From: Sulfurimonas sp.
Lineage (GTDB): Bacteria; Campylobacterota; Campylobacteria; Campylobacterales; Sulfurimonadaceae
Direction: 5' to 3'
Assembly (NCBI RefSeq): GCF_027056685.1
Contig: NZ_JALUKE010000063.1
Coordinates: forward strand, 1-37,863
DNA length: 37,863 bases
Shown piece after piece: positions 1-8,794 of this stretch (the stretch's first letter is position 1; each line of letters begins with the position of its first letter). The notes under the pieces were generated by a model. The model was not told where the DNA came from and ran no database searches. It saw only the letters and a list, made by a program, of their open reading frames with translations. The position numbers and the translations under genes are program-made.

Positions 1-721
1 GATCAATTCCATATGCTTGCGATGCTGTAAACTCTCCAACTCTATAAACACCAGTTTGCACTTCATCTATTATAAGAGGAATCTCTTTAGCTTTTAAAAG
101 TTTTGCCAGTTTTTGTACTTTTTCTCTGTCTTGAGGCTCAACACCACCCTCACCTTGAATCAGTTCTATCATAACGCCTGCAGTATGGTCATCTAAAAGA
201 GACTCTATTGCATCAATACCATCTGCATATACAAAACCATCAGGAAAAGGTCCAAAATAGTTATGCATAGACTCCTGTCCTGTTGCTTTTACCGTTGTAA
301 TTGTGCGTCCATGAAAAGAGTGGTTCAGTGTAATGATTTTGTATCGTTTTATCTTTCCATCTCGTTCACCATGTTTTCTTGCAATTTTAATAGCACCCTC
401 ATTTGCTTCAGCACCGCTATTTGCGAAAAAACATTGCATGTCATATCCACTCGCTTCTACAACTTTTTGGGCAGCTTTCGCTTGTGGTGCAATATAGTAA
501 AGATTTGAAGTATGTGTAAGTTTAGAGACTTGTTCACAAAGAGCCTTAGCCACTCTTTTGTTTCCATGACCAACCGAGACAACCCCTATACCCGAAGTAA
601 AATCAATATATTTTTTACCATTAGCATCAGTAAGTGTTGCGTTTGATCCACTTACAAACTCTACATCTGCTCTTGCATATGTAGGAAGTACATATTTTTT
701 ATCTAACTCTTTTATATTCAT
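1..721 (-). CDS. argD: Acetylornithine aminotransferase, N-terminal part (partial)
   Basis: Class III PLP-dependent aminotransferase that makes N-acetylornithine in arginine biosynthesis, or the succinyl-diaminopimelate analogue in lysine biosynthesis. The frame is open from ATG 721-719 to the window edge, giving about 240 N-terminal residues. They include the early motif YIDFTSGIGVVSVGHGN, the PLP-phosphate-binding stretch FANSGAEANEGAIKIARK, the NHSFHGRT block, and IDEVQTGVYRVGEF, whose Asp contacts the PLP pyridine nitrogen. The PLP lysine lies beyond the window. The start is supported by a purine-rich GTGAGAAAAG just upstream. No stop codon is visible, so the gene is cut by the window edge and not broken. 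Other class III aminotransferases are possible in principle, but the motifs fit ArgD best. Confidence 0.93.
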   Translation of the reverse strand, partial: MNIKELDKKYVLPTYARADVEFVSGSNATLTDANGKKYIDFTSGIGVVSVGHGNKRVAKALCEQVSKLTHTSNLYYIAPQAKAAQKVVEASGYDMQCFFANSGAEANEGAIKIARKHGERDGKIKRYKIITLNHSFHGRTITTVKATGQESMHNYFGPFPDGFVYADGIDAIESLLDDHTAGVMIELIQGEGGVEPQDREKVQKLAKLLKAKEIPLIIDEVQTGVYRVGEFTASQAYGID

Positions 722-760
722 AACTTTTCTCACTTATAGGTATCTTATTTAATTACTTAA

Positions 761-769
761 ATTATATCA
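761..769 (-). promoter_or_regulatory. Extended -10 promoter of argD
   Basis: Read on the minus strand, TGA is followed by TATAAT (766-761), an extended -10 typical of Campylobacterota sigma-70 promoters, which often lack a clear -35. The predicted start near 754 leaves a leader of about 33 nt before the argD ATG. Motif seen; activity inferred. Confidence 0.55.
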
Positions 770-828
770 CACAAAAGGTTTATATTTATAAATAAAATTG
801 CTTAAAAAAAAAGGGGATTTAAAGAGGA

Positions 829-851
829 GCTATCCCGCGAAAGGGGATAGC
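829..851 (-). terminator. Possible terminator after the lipoprotein gene
   Basis: A perfect 8-bp inverted repeat (829-836 with 844-851) with a 7-nt loop lies 24 bp past the lipoprotein stop. In the minus-strand direction the run of nine Ts comes 13 nt after the stem, not directly. GGGGAT also occurs at 813-818 and could pair with the same arm as an alternative fold. It may be a weak terminator. Confidence 0.4.
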
Positions 852-874
852 AAAAAAGAACCTAAAAATGATTC

Positions 875-1459
875 TTAAAAGTCACCATTCGCAGCACGCT
901 TAGTAATTTCAGTCATTGCTGTTTCAACTTTTGTTGCAAGTTTTAACATTTTAGGAGGGAGAGGATAGCCACCGTGAATTGCTAAAGTTAAATCCATAGT
1001 AATTAGGTAAGCATCACCATTTCCATATTGAATATACATAATTCTACATGGCATAAAACCACCGAAATAACGAGAGTGATTTAAAAATGTTTTTGCAATT
1101 GGTAGAGAACAAAGAGAGAAAATTCTAGCCTCTTTTACTTCTGTTGGTTTTGCATCTTTTTTTGTAAACATTTTTACATAGTTAGTAAGTCTCATGTTAT
1201 ACTCTTCTGTAAGCGCAGTAATAGATTCTTTTACATCATCGCCACTTACATCATCAGCAACTTTAAATTCCATCATCATAGCTTTAGCCGGATCACCATC
1301 CTTCACTACTTTACTAAACATATCATCATATGCTTTCATAGCACCATCATCAAGCTTATGCTGACCTGTCACTGCAGTCCAACCCATGTGCATTGTAGAA
1401 CACCCAGACATAAACATCATAATCGCTAACGCGCTTAATCCTAAAACTAACTTTTTCAT
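875..1459 (-). CDS. DUF302-like periplasmic lipoprotein
   Basis: A 194-residue secreted lipoprotein of unknown function. Residues 1-20 form a lipoprotein signal with lipobox MSGC, lipidated Cys at 20. The second half (about 110-175) resembles the DUF302 (TT1751-like) domain: a segment FSLCSLPIAKTFL, a turn with PCRIMYIQYG, then a strand ending in MDLTLAIHGG. Members of that family are small alpha/beta proteins of unknown role, often found near sulfur or metal genes. The start has a good RBS (AAAGGA) and a promoter at 1529-1537. The gene seems monocistronic, between its own promoter and a possible terminator. The lipoprotein call is firm; the DUF302 call is by pattern only. Confidence 0.75.
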   Translation of the reverse strand: MKKLVLGLSALAIMMFMSGCSTMHMGWTAVTGQHKLDDGAMKAYDDMFSKVVKDGDPAKAMMMEFKVADDVSGDDVKESITALTEEYNMRLTNYVKMFTKKDAKPTEVKEARIFSLCSLPIAKTFLNHSRYFGGFMPCRIMYIQYGNGDAYLITMDLTLAIHGGYPLPPKMLKLATKVETAMTEITKRAANGDF

Positions 1460-1528
1460 ATATTTCCTTTGTCACCACGAATATCTTCACTGGCATAATT
1501 TGAGCTTTACCTAAGTAAAGAGGAGGTA

Positions 1529-1537
1529 ATTATAACA
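1529..1537 (-). promoter_or_regulatory. Extended -10 promoter with 5' leader hairpin
   Basis: The minus strand reads TGT then TATAAT (1534-1529), predicting a start near 1522 and a leader of about 60 nt to the lipoprotein ATG. A CTTTAC/GTAAAG hairpin (1505-1520) would sit at the extreme 5' end of the transcript, where such stems can protect mRNA. Sequence seen; function inferred. Confidence 0.5.
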
Positions 1538-1547
1538 CTTCAATATA

Positions 1548-1605
1548 AAAGTAAATTTAAAATAAAATCATAAGATAATCTTATGAAAATTATAAATTTA
1601 CTTTT
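1548..1605 (-). terminator. Nested hairpin terminator of the molybdopterin gene
   Basis: An outer perfect 13-bp inverted repeat (1548-1560 with 1593-1605) encloses an inner 8-bp one (1569-1576 with 1578-1585). The outer stem overlaps the stop codon of the minus-strand oxidoreductase gene. The stem is AT-rich, and on the minus strand T-rich sequence follows the inner hairpin. Confidence 0.6.
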
Positions 1606-3343
1606 TTATTTTCACCCTATTTTCCTGATATACAGCATTTTTTCCCTCATAAGAGTGTTTTGAAGATGTAAGATTATTTACACCCTTTGTGCCACTATAA
1701 ATTACTATAGTATCTTTTCTTAATGCATCACTATTTTTAGCACGCAATAACACTTCTCCATTATCAGAACTGATACAGAGTATTTCTCCATCATCATAAC
1801 CTAAAGAGGGATGAAGAAGCACCTCTGTGCTGCGTTTAAATTGTGAATTAAGAGATGAGGGACTCTTTGGAGTAATAAGATAAAACTCATCATCATTGCT
1901 ATTTTGCTGCGTTTCAAACTCCTCAAGAAAAACAAATTCTCCATCATCTGTATCAAAACCATCTTTATAAGGTTCTACATCTCTACCCTCAACCTGCACA
2001 CTACCATCAATATGCCTTACACCAAAATTTTTATAATGTTGTAAATATTCACTCTCTGATTTTAATACAACACCAAATTCTTCACAAAGATAAGCTGCTA
2101 AATCATATTCACTAATGCCTATTGCACTCTCTATCTGTTTATTCATTACTAAAAGCCCATTATGAGAATAAGAACTTCTTACATCATTTTTTTCTAAAAA
2201 ATTCTTCGCAGGAATAACTAAATCAGCAATTTCACTCGTCTCATTTTCATATAATCCAAAATAAATTACATTTTCACTCTTTTGTATTGCATTTTTTACA
2301 CGAGAACCATCAGGCATTTGTGCTAGTGGATTTGCCCCTTGAATAAAAACAGTTGCAAACTCATCGAATTTTGTATTTACCTTAGAGACTCGTTTTGCTT
2401 TTGTCATAAATGCAGACTCTATATTCTCTTTTGAATTTCCAAGATAAGCAACACCACTCCCCTCTTTTGCAAAAAGTCCTAAAGATACGGCGAAGGCATC
2501 AATAGCGCGTAAAATATCAGCTCCATCTCTATATTTTTGGACACCAACACCACACACTATTGCAACTTTTTTATTGATACACAACTCTAAGATATCACCA
2601 ATTTGACCAAGTGAAACACCAATATTTTCTAAAGTAGCCTTAATTCTAACCCCTTGTGTAAGTTCGTAATACTCTTCAAATTCACTTGCATATTTCTCTA
2701 TAAATTCTTCATCTAAACTATCATTAATTGAGACAAACCGTGTCAAAAGTAGTGCTAAAAAAATATCAGTGTGGGGTTTTATCTGTACAAATATATCTGC
2801 ACTTTTTGCAATCTTTGTTGCAACAGGATCAATAACAATCACTTTTTTATCTTTTATAAGTGGTAAAATGTGCGAAGATGTCACATGAGGATTTCGTCCC
2901 CAAAAAATCACAACCTCAGACTTGGCTATTTCACTCAGTGGCATATTTTTATTGCTACCGCGTCCATTAATAATGCCTGCCTCCCCTGCTCCATCACAAA
3001 GACTACCATCCGTTAGCACCGCTCCAAAATTTGCAAAGAAATGATCAGTCACCTCCTGCATTAAAGCAAAATTACCACTCCCTCTATAGTGAAGAATATC
3101 ACTTTTTAAAGAAGAAGATAAAATCTCTTTTAATTTATTTAATGCCTCTTGCATAGAGATATTTTCGCCTTTATATCGTGGTAGTTCTATTCTCTTATTT
3201 TCCAAATAATGGTTCAAATGAGGGCATAAAAATCCATTTGTATGCCCCTCTTTCATCGGTTTTATCTTCCCCTCATCGTAAATAATTCCACAAGCATCAT
3301 AACAATCAAGAGGACAGGCTGTAATACTACTTACTTTCATCAT
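1598..3343 (-). CDS. Molybdopterin oxidoreductase family protein
   Basis: A 581-residue member of the DMSO-reductase superfamily, which binds a molybdenum or tungsten bis-MGD cofactor. An N-terminal [4Fe-4S] motif is intact (Cys10, Cys14, Cys18, Cys40). The molybdopterin-binding core follows (GRNPHVTSSH near 150), and a C-terminal MGD-binding beta-barrel spans about 470-581 (YLITPKSPSSLNSQF). Cys116, in GSLCDGAG, is a candidate metal-region ligand. At 581 residues it is shorter than formate dehydrogenases or Nap-type nitrate reductases (about 700-950) and has no Tat signal, so it is probably cytoplasmic. Substrate unknown. Its start overlaps the upstream HlyD-like gene by 17 bp, implying co-translation. 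Confident for the family, not for the reaction. Confidence 0.85.
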   Translation of the reverse strand: MMKVSSITACPLDCYDACGIIYDEGKIKPMKEGHTNGFLCPHLNHYLENKRIELPRYKGENISMQEALNKLKEILSSSLKSDILHYRGSGNFALMQEVTDHFFANFGAVLTDGSLCDGAGEAGIINGRGSNKNMPLSEIAKSEVVIFWGRNPHVTSSHILPLIKDKKVIVIDPVATKIAKSADIFVQIKPHTDIFLALLLTRFVSINDSLDEEFIEKYASEFEEYYELTQGVRIKATLENIGVSLGQIGDILELCINKKVAIVCGVGVQKYRDGADILRAIDAFAVSLGLFAKEGSGVAYLGNSKENIESAFMTKAKRVSKVNTKFDEFATVFIQGANPLAQMPDGSRVKNAIQKSENVIYFGLYENETSEIADLVIPAKNFLEKNDVRSSYSHNGLLVMNKQIESAIGISEYDLAAYLCEEFGVVLKSESEYLQHYKNFGVRHIDGSVQVEGRDVEPYKDGFDTDDGEFVFLEEFETQQNSNDDEFYLITPKSPSSLNSQFKRSTEVLLHPSLGYDDGEILCISSDNGEVLLRAKNSDALRKDTIVIYSGTKGVNNLTSSKHSYEGKNAVYQENRVKIKK

Positions 3344-4142
3344 GTTCTTCTTTTAATTCAATTTTAATAAGATTTGAAAAGATCTTTGGTGCTTTCATAA
3401 CAATCTGAGCACTGTATCTTGAAATATTTTTACCATCAGCAATTTTAGATATTCTTGAAAGTTTATAGCTACTCTTTTTTCCATTTATATACAAAACTTC
3501 ATGTTTTAGATTTATAAGATCATTTTCATCAAGATAAACAACAGCTATAGCCTTGCTCACATCAGCAACAGTTGCTAATGGCGTACCAATATTGACTACA
3601 CTTTGTGGTTTCACTTTTATTTCATAAAGAACAAAACCATTTGCTACAATACTTTTATCTTGAATCATCTTCATAAGCTGTTTTTCTCTAAATGCTAAAT
3701 CACTTATATTTGTTTTTAAAGAGTTCATCTCTTTTAAAGTAGCAAGGTAACTATTTTCACTCGCTACCAAATCATAAAATTCTCTATCTTTTTCAACTTT
3801 TGATTTTATACTTAAAGCCATAATCTTTTTAAAATTCTCTTTTTTCCTCGCCAATGCTTCTTTCAAATTTTTTAAAATTTTTTCATTTGTTGTAAGAGTA
3901 TTTTTTAGATAGCTCATTTTTTTTCTTACAGATTCTAGTTCATCGCGATTAAGCGTATCATCAATCTTAATAAAGGCTCTATTTGAAAGTTTTTTTCCCA
4001 ACATATTTTCATTTGTATAGAGTACTTTACCCGATACATCAGATGTAATATTACGCACTTCATAAGGTTCCACTCTGGCATAGTAAACTTTTGCAAAACT
4101 AACTGTAGTTAAAAGAAATAGTAAACTTAATATTTTTAACAA
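3327..4142 (-). CDS. HlyD-like periplasmic adaptor protein
   Basis: The frame opens at ATG 4163, but the better start is TTG at 4142: GAGGAG lies 6 nt before it, and the product then begins with a clean signal peptide ending in VSFA (271 residues). The ATG at 4163 would place that RBS inside the coding sequence. After the signal come a short beta segment (VEPYEVRNITSDVSGKV), a long alpha-helical hairpin rich in Lys and Glu (about 60-160), and a second beta region with VLYEIKVKPQSVVNIGTPLATV. This is the lipoyl-half, hairpin, lipoyl-half layout of membrane-fusion adaptors. No inner-membrane pump or TolC gene is adjacent. Its only operon partner is the molybdopterin enzyme downstream. Confidence 0.7.
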   Translation of the reverse strand: MLKILSLLFLLTTVSFAKVYYARVEPYEVRNITSDVSGKVLYTNENMLGKKLSNRAFIKIDDTLNRDELESVRKKMSYLKNTLTTNEKILKNLKEALARKKENFKKIMALSIKSKVEKDREFYDLVASENSYLATLKEMNSLKTNISDLAFREKQLMKMIQDKSIVANGFVLYEIKVKPQSVVNIGTPLATVADVSKAIAVVYLDENDLINLKHEVLYINGKKSSYKLSRISKIADGKNISRYSAQIVMKAPKIFSNLIKIELKEEHDESK

Positions 4143-4261
4143 AAAAGACTCCTCATATGACAATCATAAATTTTATTATTTTAACATTTCCTTACTAATA
4201 TTCAAGCATATTTCATTTTCTTTCTGGTACTATTAAGAGATATTTAATATAAAGGTAATTA

Positions 4262-5215
4262 ATGTCTGTACTTGACAATGTTGATGCTGCAACAAATTTA
4301 GCAAAAAATAATGAGCTACAGCTTTTAGTTTTTAGAGTGAGTCAAAATGATAGTTCTGCTTACTATGCTGTAAATGTTTTTAAAACACGAGAAGTTGTAG
4401 AATCAAAAAATCATTATCTCACACAACTTCCTTCATCGCACCCTCTGCTTGAAGGCACAATTGTTTTAAGAGATATGCAAATTCCAATTCTAAATTTACC
4501 TGCTTGGCTTGGTATTACATTAACAAAAGAAGAGATCCAAAAATCAAATATTTTAGTCTGTGATTTTAATGGGGTCATCATTGGCCTTAGAATTATGTCA
4601 GCATACAGAGTAATCAAAAAAAATTGGAATGAAATGCATGCACCAGATAGCTATAGACTTAAAGATGATGGTGTTGTCATAAATGACACACGGCTAGAAG
4701 ATGGCAGTTTATGTCTTATTCTTGATTATGAAAAGCTTCTTGCAGATGTCCTGCCTCAGGCACTTGTAAATGTAGATAAAGATTTAGAAGTACTAAAAAC
4801 TTTAGACCTTCCTAAAAAGCTCAAAGATGGGACTGTTCTTATTGCTGAAGATTCAAAAACAGCACAAAGACACCTTACACAAATATTTGAAAAAGCACAT
4901 CTAAAAATGCAACTTTTTTCTAATGGTAAAAAACTTATTGATTACATTTTTGCTCTATCTGATGCACAAAAAGCACAAATTCCTGCTGTTATTACAGATA
5001 TAGAGATGCCAGAGATGTCAGGATTTACTGTTATTCAAAAATTAAGAGCAAACAAATCTACACAAAATATTCCTATTATTGTAAATAGCTCTATGACTGG
5101 AGATAATAATAAAAGAGAAGCGCAGGGACTTGGAGCAGATGACTTTATAGACAAAACAAAAAGTCATAATGTTATTCCACTAATCTTATCTGTAATGAAA
5201 AAAAGAAACGCATAA
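4262..5215 (+). CDS. cheV: Chemotaxis protein CheV (CheW-receiver fusion)
   Basis: Couples chemoreceptors to the CheA kinase and buffers phosphoryl groups. Residues about 15-165 form a CheW-like domain, with the typical FKTREVVESKNHYLTQLPSS and RIMSAYRVIKKNW stretches. Residues about 190-317 form a response-regulator receiver with acidic pair Glu196-Asp197, predicted phospho-acceptor Asp246 (VITDIEMPEMSG), conserved Ser in NSSMTG and Lys in DKTK. Length 317 fits CheV. An AAAGG Shine-Dalgarno lies 9 bp before the ATG. It is a lone chemotaxis gene here. Campylobacterota commonly encode one or more CheV proteins apart from the other che genes. Confidence 0.95.
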   Translation: MSVLDNVDAATNLAKNNELQLLVFRVSQNDSSAYYAVNVFKTREVVESKNHYLTQLPSSHPLLEGTIVLRDMQIPILNLPAWLGITLTKEEIQKSNILVCDFNGVIIGLRIMSAYRVIKKNWNEMHAPDSYRLKDDGVVINDTRLEDGSLCLILDYEKLLADVLPQALVNVDKDLEVLKTLDLPKKLKDGTVLIAEDSKTAQRHLTQIFEKAHLKMQLFSNGKKLIDYIFALSDAQKAQIPAVITDIEMPEMSGFTVIQKLRANKSTQNIPIIVNSSMTGDNNKREAQGLGADDFIDKTKSHNVIPLILSVMKKRNA

Positions 5216-5268
5216 AGAGACAATGTAATCACTACATTGTCTCTACAACTCAATGTTGAAACATTGAG
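5216..5268. terminator. Paired hairpins between cheV and oadB
   Basis: A perfect 12-bp inverted repeat (5216-5227 with 5233-5244, 5-nt loop) begins directly after the cheV stop. A second one (5249-5256 with 5261-5268, 4-nt loop) contains the oadB stop codon. The genes converge, so together these probably end transcription from both sides. There is no strong T-run. Confidence 0.65.
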
Positions 5269-6587
5269 ATTAATACACCAGCCGCAACTGCTGAACCAAT
5301 AACACCTGCCACATTTGGACCCATAGCATGCATTAAAAGCATATTTGTACGGTCATATTCCATACCTACTTTGTTTGATACACGCGCCGCCATTGGAACG
5401 GCTGAAACACCCGCTGAACCAATAAGTGGATTAATTTTATGACCTGGAAAAAGATTCATAATTTTTGCCATTAATACACCTGCTGCAGTACCTACACCAA
5501 ATGCAATGATACCAAGAACCATAATAAATAAAGTCTCAGGTACTAAAAATTGATCGGCTGCAAGTTTAGAACCAACACCAAGACCTAAGAAGATAGTCGT
5601 AATATTAATAAGTGAATTTTGAAGTGTATCATTTAGACGCTCAACAACACCAGACTCTTTTAAGAAGTTACCAAACATAAAAGCACCAATAAGAGGTGTT
5701 GATTCTGGTAAAACTAAAATTGCAAGTCCTAAAACTAAAAGAGGAAAAATCAATTTCTCTAAACGAGATACATGACGAAGCGTAGTCATTTTAATTTTTC
5801 TCTCTGCATCAGTTGTTAATGCTCTCATAATTGGAGGTTGAATGATAGGCACCATTGCCATATAAGAGTATGATGCAACTGCAATTGCTCCTAAAAGTTC
5901 AGGTGCAAGTTTTGTAGCAATAAAAATAGATGTCGGACCATCGGCACCACCAATAATAGAGATAGCACTTGCTTGTTTTAATGTAAAATCAACAAGTCCC
6001 ATTTGTGCTAAAACCATAGCACCAACAAGTGTTCCAAAAATACCAAACTGTGCAGCACCACCTAAGAGTGCAGTTTTAGGATTTGATAGAAGTGGACCAA
6101 AGTCAGTCATAGCACCAACACCCATAAATATGATAATAGGGAAAAGCTCATTTGAGAGACCAGCCTGATAGATAACACCTAAAAAGCCATGAGGTCCGCC
6201 AATGCCGGCAATTGGAATATTTGCCAACAATCCACCAAATGCAATCGGTAACAGAAGCAGTGGCTCAAAACCTTTCGCAATAGCAAGCCAAAAGAGAAGA
6301 AAAGTTACAAGTATCATAATAATACGACCAAGACCTTTACTAAAATCACTCATAGGCTTACCTGTTGCACTCATCTCATCTGCACGAGGATGTACCAAAG
6401 CAACAATACCAGTTGATTTTAAAAAGCTTATAATCATATCACCCATAGGTTGAGATTTATATGTCTCTACCTGATGCGTTGAAGCTTTTGTTGATTCTAC
6501 CGCATGTTCTGAAGCCACTGCGTTTACAGTAAATGCAAACGCAAACAGCATCATAGATGCGAAAAATTTAATTAAAATACTTTTCAT
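5250..6587 (-). CDS. oadB: Oxaloacetate decarboxylase, sodium-pump beta subunit
   Basis: Integral membrane subunit that decarboxylates carboxybiotin and drives sodium export. 445 residues, with about nine or more hydrophobic segments. It has the family motif [10 protein letters not shown], whose Asp is known to bind sodium, together with [18 protein letters not shown] and [20 protein letters not shown] near the C-terminus. The N-terminus has a cleavable-looking signal (about 1-26) and a soluble stretch of about 35 residues before the first core helix, longer than in classical Klebsiella OadB. It starts 3 bp after oadA. The same family includes methylmalonyl-CoA and glutaconyl-CoA decarboxylase beta subunits, but the neighbouring alpha subunit points to oxaloacetate. 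Confidence 0.93.
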   Translation of the reverse strand: MKSILIKFFASMMLFAFAFTVNAVASEHAVESTKASTHQVETYKSQPMGDMIISFLKSTGIVALVHPRADEMSATGKPMSDFSKGLGRIIMILVTFLLFWLAIAKGFEPLLLLPIAFGGLLANIPIAGIGGPHGFLGVIYQAGLSNELFPIIIFMGVGAMTDFGPLLSNPKTALLGGAAQFGIFGTLVGAMVLAQMGLVDFTLKQASAISIIGGADGPTSIFIATKLAPELLGAIAVASYSYMAMVPIIQPPIMRALTTDAERKIKMTTLRHVSRLEKLIFPLLVLGLAILVLPESTPLIGAFMFGNFLKESGVVERLNDTLQNSLINITTIFLGLGVGSKLAADQFLVPETLFIMVLGIIAFGVGTAAGVLMAKIMNLFPGHKINPLIGSAGVSAVPMAARVSNKVGMEYDRTNMLLMHAMGPNVAGVIGSAVAAGVLISMFQH

Positions 6588-6590
6588 TAA

Positions 6591-8393
6591 TTATCCTATA
6601 ACTGCTACGACTTGACCTTCTACAACTTTGTCATTTGTAGCTACATTTATACTTTTTAGTACACCACCAGTTGGTGCAACAACATCAATTTCCATTTTCA
6701 TAGATTCAAGAATCATAATTACATCACCTTCATTTAGGCTTTGACCTGGATTAGCAACTATTTTCCAAACACTGCCAGGAAGAAGTGCTTTAATTTCAAC
6801 ACCATCACCAACAGGTGCATTTGGCGTTGGTGCTGCAACTGCTGTCTCACCTTCAACTGCTACCACTTGAACATCACCACTACCTTCAGCAACCTGAACA
6901 CTAAACTTTTGACCATCTACTACAACTGTATAATTTCCACTCATTTCTTTTCTTTCTCCTTTGCCTTTGCAATCTTCTTCCATTTGAGATATTTTTCGTA
7001 CGTTTAATTCACCTTCACCTTTAAGAAAAGCGATACCTTTATCGTGACATGCCGCAGCAATAAAAATATTTTCCTCAGTGATTTCTATATTTTCTTCTTT
7101 AAGTCTATTAATCCAACTCTCTAAAGATTTTGCAGGATCAGCATCTGCTAAATCTAAAGCTTTTTCTGTTGTTGGTAAAAGATTTAACTTTTCTGAAGCT
7201 ATTTTTACTATTTCTGGATCCGGAGCAACTGGTGTTTTCCCAAAATAACCAAGAACCATACGACCATATCCCGGAGCTATTGCTTCCCACGGACCTTGCA
7301 TTACATTATTTAATGCTTGTTGGAAGTAAAATTGTGAAACAGGAGTTACTGATGTACCATAACCACCTTTTTCAACGACCTCTTGCATAGCAGCAATAAC
7401 TTCTGGAAATTTATCTAAAATACCATTATCACGCATCATTTGTGTATTTGCAGTTAATGCCCCACCTGGCATTGGTGAAAATGGCATAATAGGAGATACT
7501 TTCGTTGCCTCTGGTGGAACAAAATAATCTGCCAAGCATGATTGAAGTTCTTTCTCGTATGTTAAAATTTTTCCAAGTTCTAAGCCACCAAGATCATAGT
7601 TCATTCCCTTTGTAGCATGAAGCATTGTCAAAATATCTGGTTGTGCTGTTCCACCACTTACAGGATTTGCAGCCATATCAATTCCATCAACACCAGCTTC
7701 CAATGCCGCCATATAAGCAGCTACAGACACACCAGCAGTCTCATGCGTATGTAGACGAATATGAGTATCATCACCAAGAAGTTTTCTTGCCATTTTAATA
7801 GTTTCAAAAACTTTTTGAGGATTTGAGGTACCAGAAGCATCTTTAAAACAGATACTATCAAACGGAAGTCCACTATCTAAAATATCGCGTAATGTTTTTT
7901 CATAAAATTCGACTGTATGTGCGCCATGGCATCCTGGAGGTAAATCCATCATGGTAATTGCCGCTTCATGCTTAAGACCATGATGTGTAATGCGTTCAGC
8001 TGAATATTTTAGGTTTTCAACATCATTTAAGGCATCAAAGTTACGGATTGTATTTGTTCCATGTTTTTTAAACATTTTAGCATGTAAGTCAATAAGCTCT
8101 TTTGAACCAGTATCAAGCATAACAGTATTTACACCACGAGCAAGTGTTTGAAGATTTGCATCAGGTCCTACAATTTTACGAAACTTATCCATCATTTCAA
8201 ATGCATCTTCTCGTAAGTAAAAGTAAAGCGATTGAAATCTTGCTCCACCACCAAATTCAAAGTGATTTATTCCTGCTATTTTGGCTGCCTCTACTGCTGG
8301 AAAAAAGTCATCCATCAGTACACGACCACCAAATACAGATTGAAAACCATCTCTGAATGTTGTATCCATTACATCTATAAATTTTTTAGCCAT
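6591..8393 (-). CDS. oadA: Oxaloacetate decarboxylase alpha subunit (biotin-containing)
   Basis: Transfers carboxyl from oxaloacetate to biotin. 600 residues: an N-terminal HMGL-like carboxyltransferase TIM barrel (about 1-290, with DTTFRDGFQS and the metal-binding HTHET), the conserved carboxylase region (about 300-470), a Pro/Ala/Val linker, and a C-terminal biotinyl domain with the biotinylation motif ESMKME, Lys566 being the biotin site. The middle gene of oadG-oadA-oadB. Homologous subunits also serve as the carboxyltransferase half (PycB) of two-subunit pyruvate carboxylases. The flanking beta and gamma membrane subunits favour a decarboxylase pump. bioA at 30377-31672 belongs to biotin synthesis but is not linked. 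Confidence 0.94.
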   Translation of the reverse strand: MAKKFIDVMDTTFRDGFQSVFGGRVLMDDFFPAVEAAKIAGINHFEFGGGARFQSLYFYLREDAFEMMDKFRKIVGPDANLQTLARGVNTVMLDTGSKELIDLHAKMFKKHGTNTIRNFDALNDVENLKYSAERITHHGLKHEAAITMMDLPPGCHGAHTVEFYEKTLRDILDSGLPFDSICFKDASGTSNPQKVFETIKMARKLLGDDTHIRLHTHETAGVSVAAYMAALEAGVDGIDMAANPVSGGTAQPDILTMLHATKGMNYDLGGLELGKILTYEKELQSCLADYFVPPEATKVSPIMPFSPMPGGALTANTQMMRDNGILDKFPEVIAAMQEVVEKGGYGTSVTPVSQFYFQQALNNVMQGPWEAIAPGYGRMVLGYFGKTPVAPDPEIVKIASEKLNLLPTTEKALDLADADPAKSLESWINRLKEENIEITEENIFIAAACHDKGIAFLKGEGELNVRKISQMEEDCKGKGERKEMSGNYTVVVDGQKFSVQVAEGSGDVQVVAVEGETAVAAPTPNAPVGDGVEIKALLPGSVWKIVANPGQSLNEGDVIMILESMKMEIDVVAPTGGVLKSINVATNDKVVEGQVVAVIG

Positions 8394-8401
8394 TATAATC
8401 C

Positions 8402-8635
8402 TTAACCTTCTCTATGATGTGTAATTGCTGCAGTTATCGCCGCGACTATTTTTTTATTATTTACTTGTGCATTTGATGTTGTAGCATCTGCACTTGATTG
8501 CGGTTCAGGGAAATATCTGTTTATAATTGAAGACATTATGTTCATACATGCTATCATCACTACTAAGAATACGAACACAGTTCCCATTCCTAAAAACATA
8601 AATTTTACCCCCTCTATTATGAGGTTAGTTTCCAT
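8402..8635 (-). CDS. oadG: Oxaloacetate decarboxylase gamma subunit
   Basis: A 77-residue single-span protein that anchors the alpha subunit to the membrane beta subunit. The family hallmarks are the N-terminal segment LIIEGVKFMFLGMGTVFVFLVVMI, followed by a short polar tail rich in Ser, Ala and Asn. The tail is shorter than in many OadG proteins and lacks an obvious His-rich zinc motif apart from the terminal THHREG. It is first in the operon, 8 bp before oadA. A TATACT -10-like sequence on the minus strand (8670-8665) may be the operon promoter. Confidence 0.85.
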   Translation of the reverse strand: METNLIIEGVKFMFLGMGTVFVFLVVMIACMNIMSSIINRYFPEPQSSADATTSNAQVNNKKIVAAITAAITHHREG

Positions 8636-8794
8636 ACAATTACCTTTTATATAATTTGTCTCTTAGTATAGTATAAAGATGTTTAAATAAAGTTTTTACT
8701 CTTCTTTTTTATTGCCAAGAGAGAATGTATGTTACTTTTTAGTAATATTTTGATATTATTATATTATATAAATAAAATATATAGGATTTAGATT

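Noticed and set aside
263-508. Open frame antisense to argD
   Set aside because: It lies inside the argD coding region on the other strand, is rich in Cys and Phe, and matches no known protein pattern.
7130-7390. Open frames antisense to oadA
   Set aside because: Long shadow frames are expected opposite a conserved gene, and these show no protein-like features.
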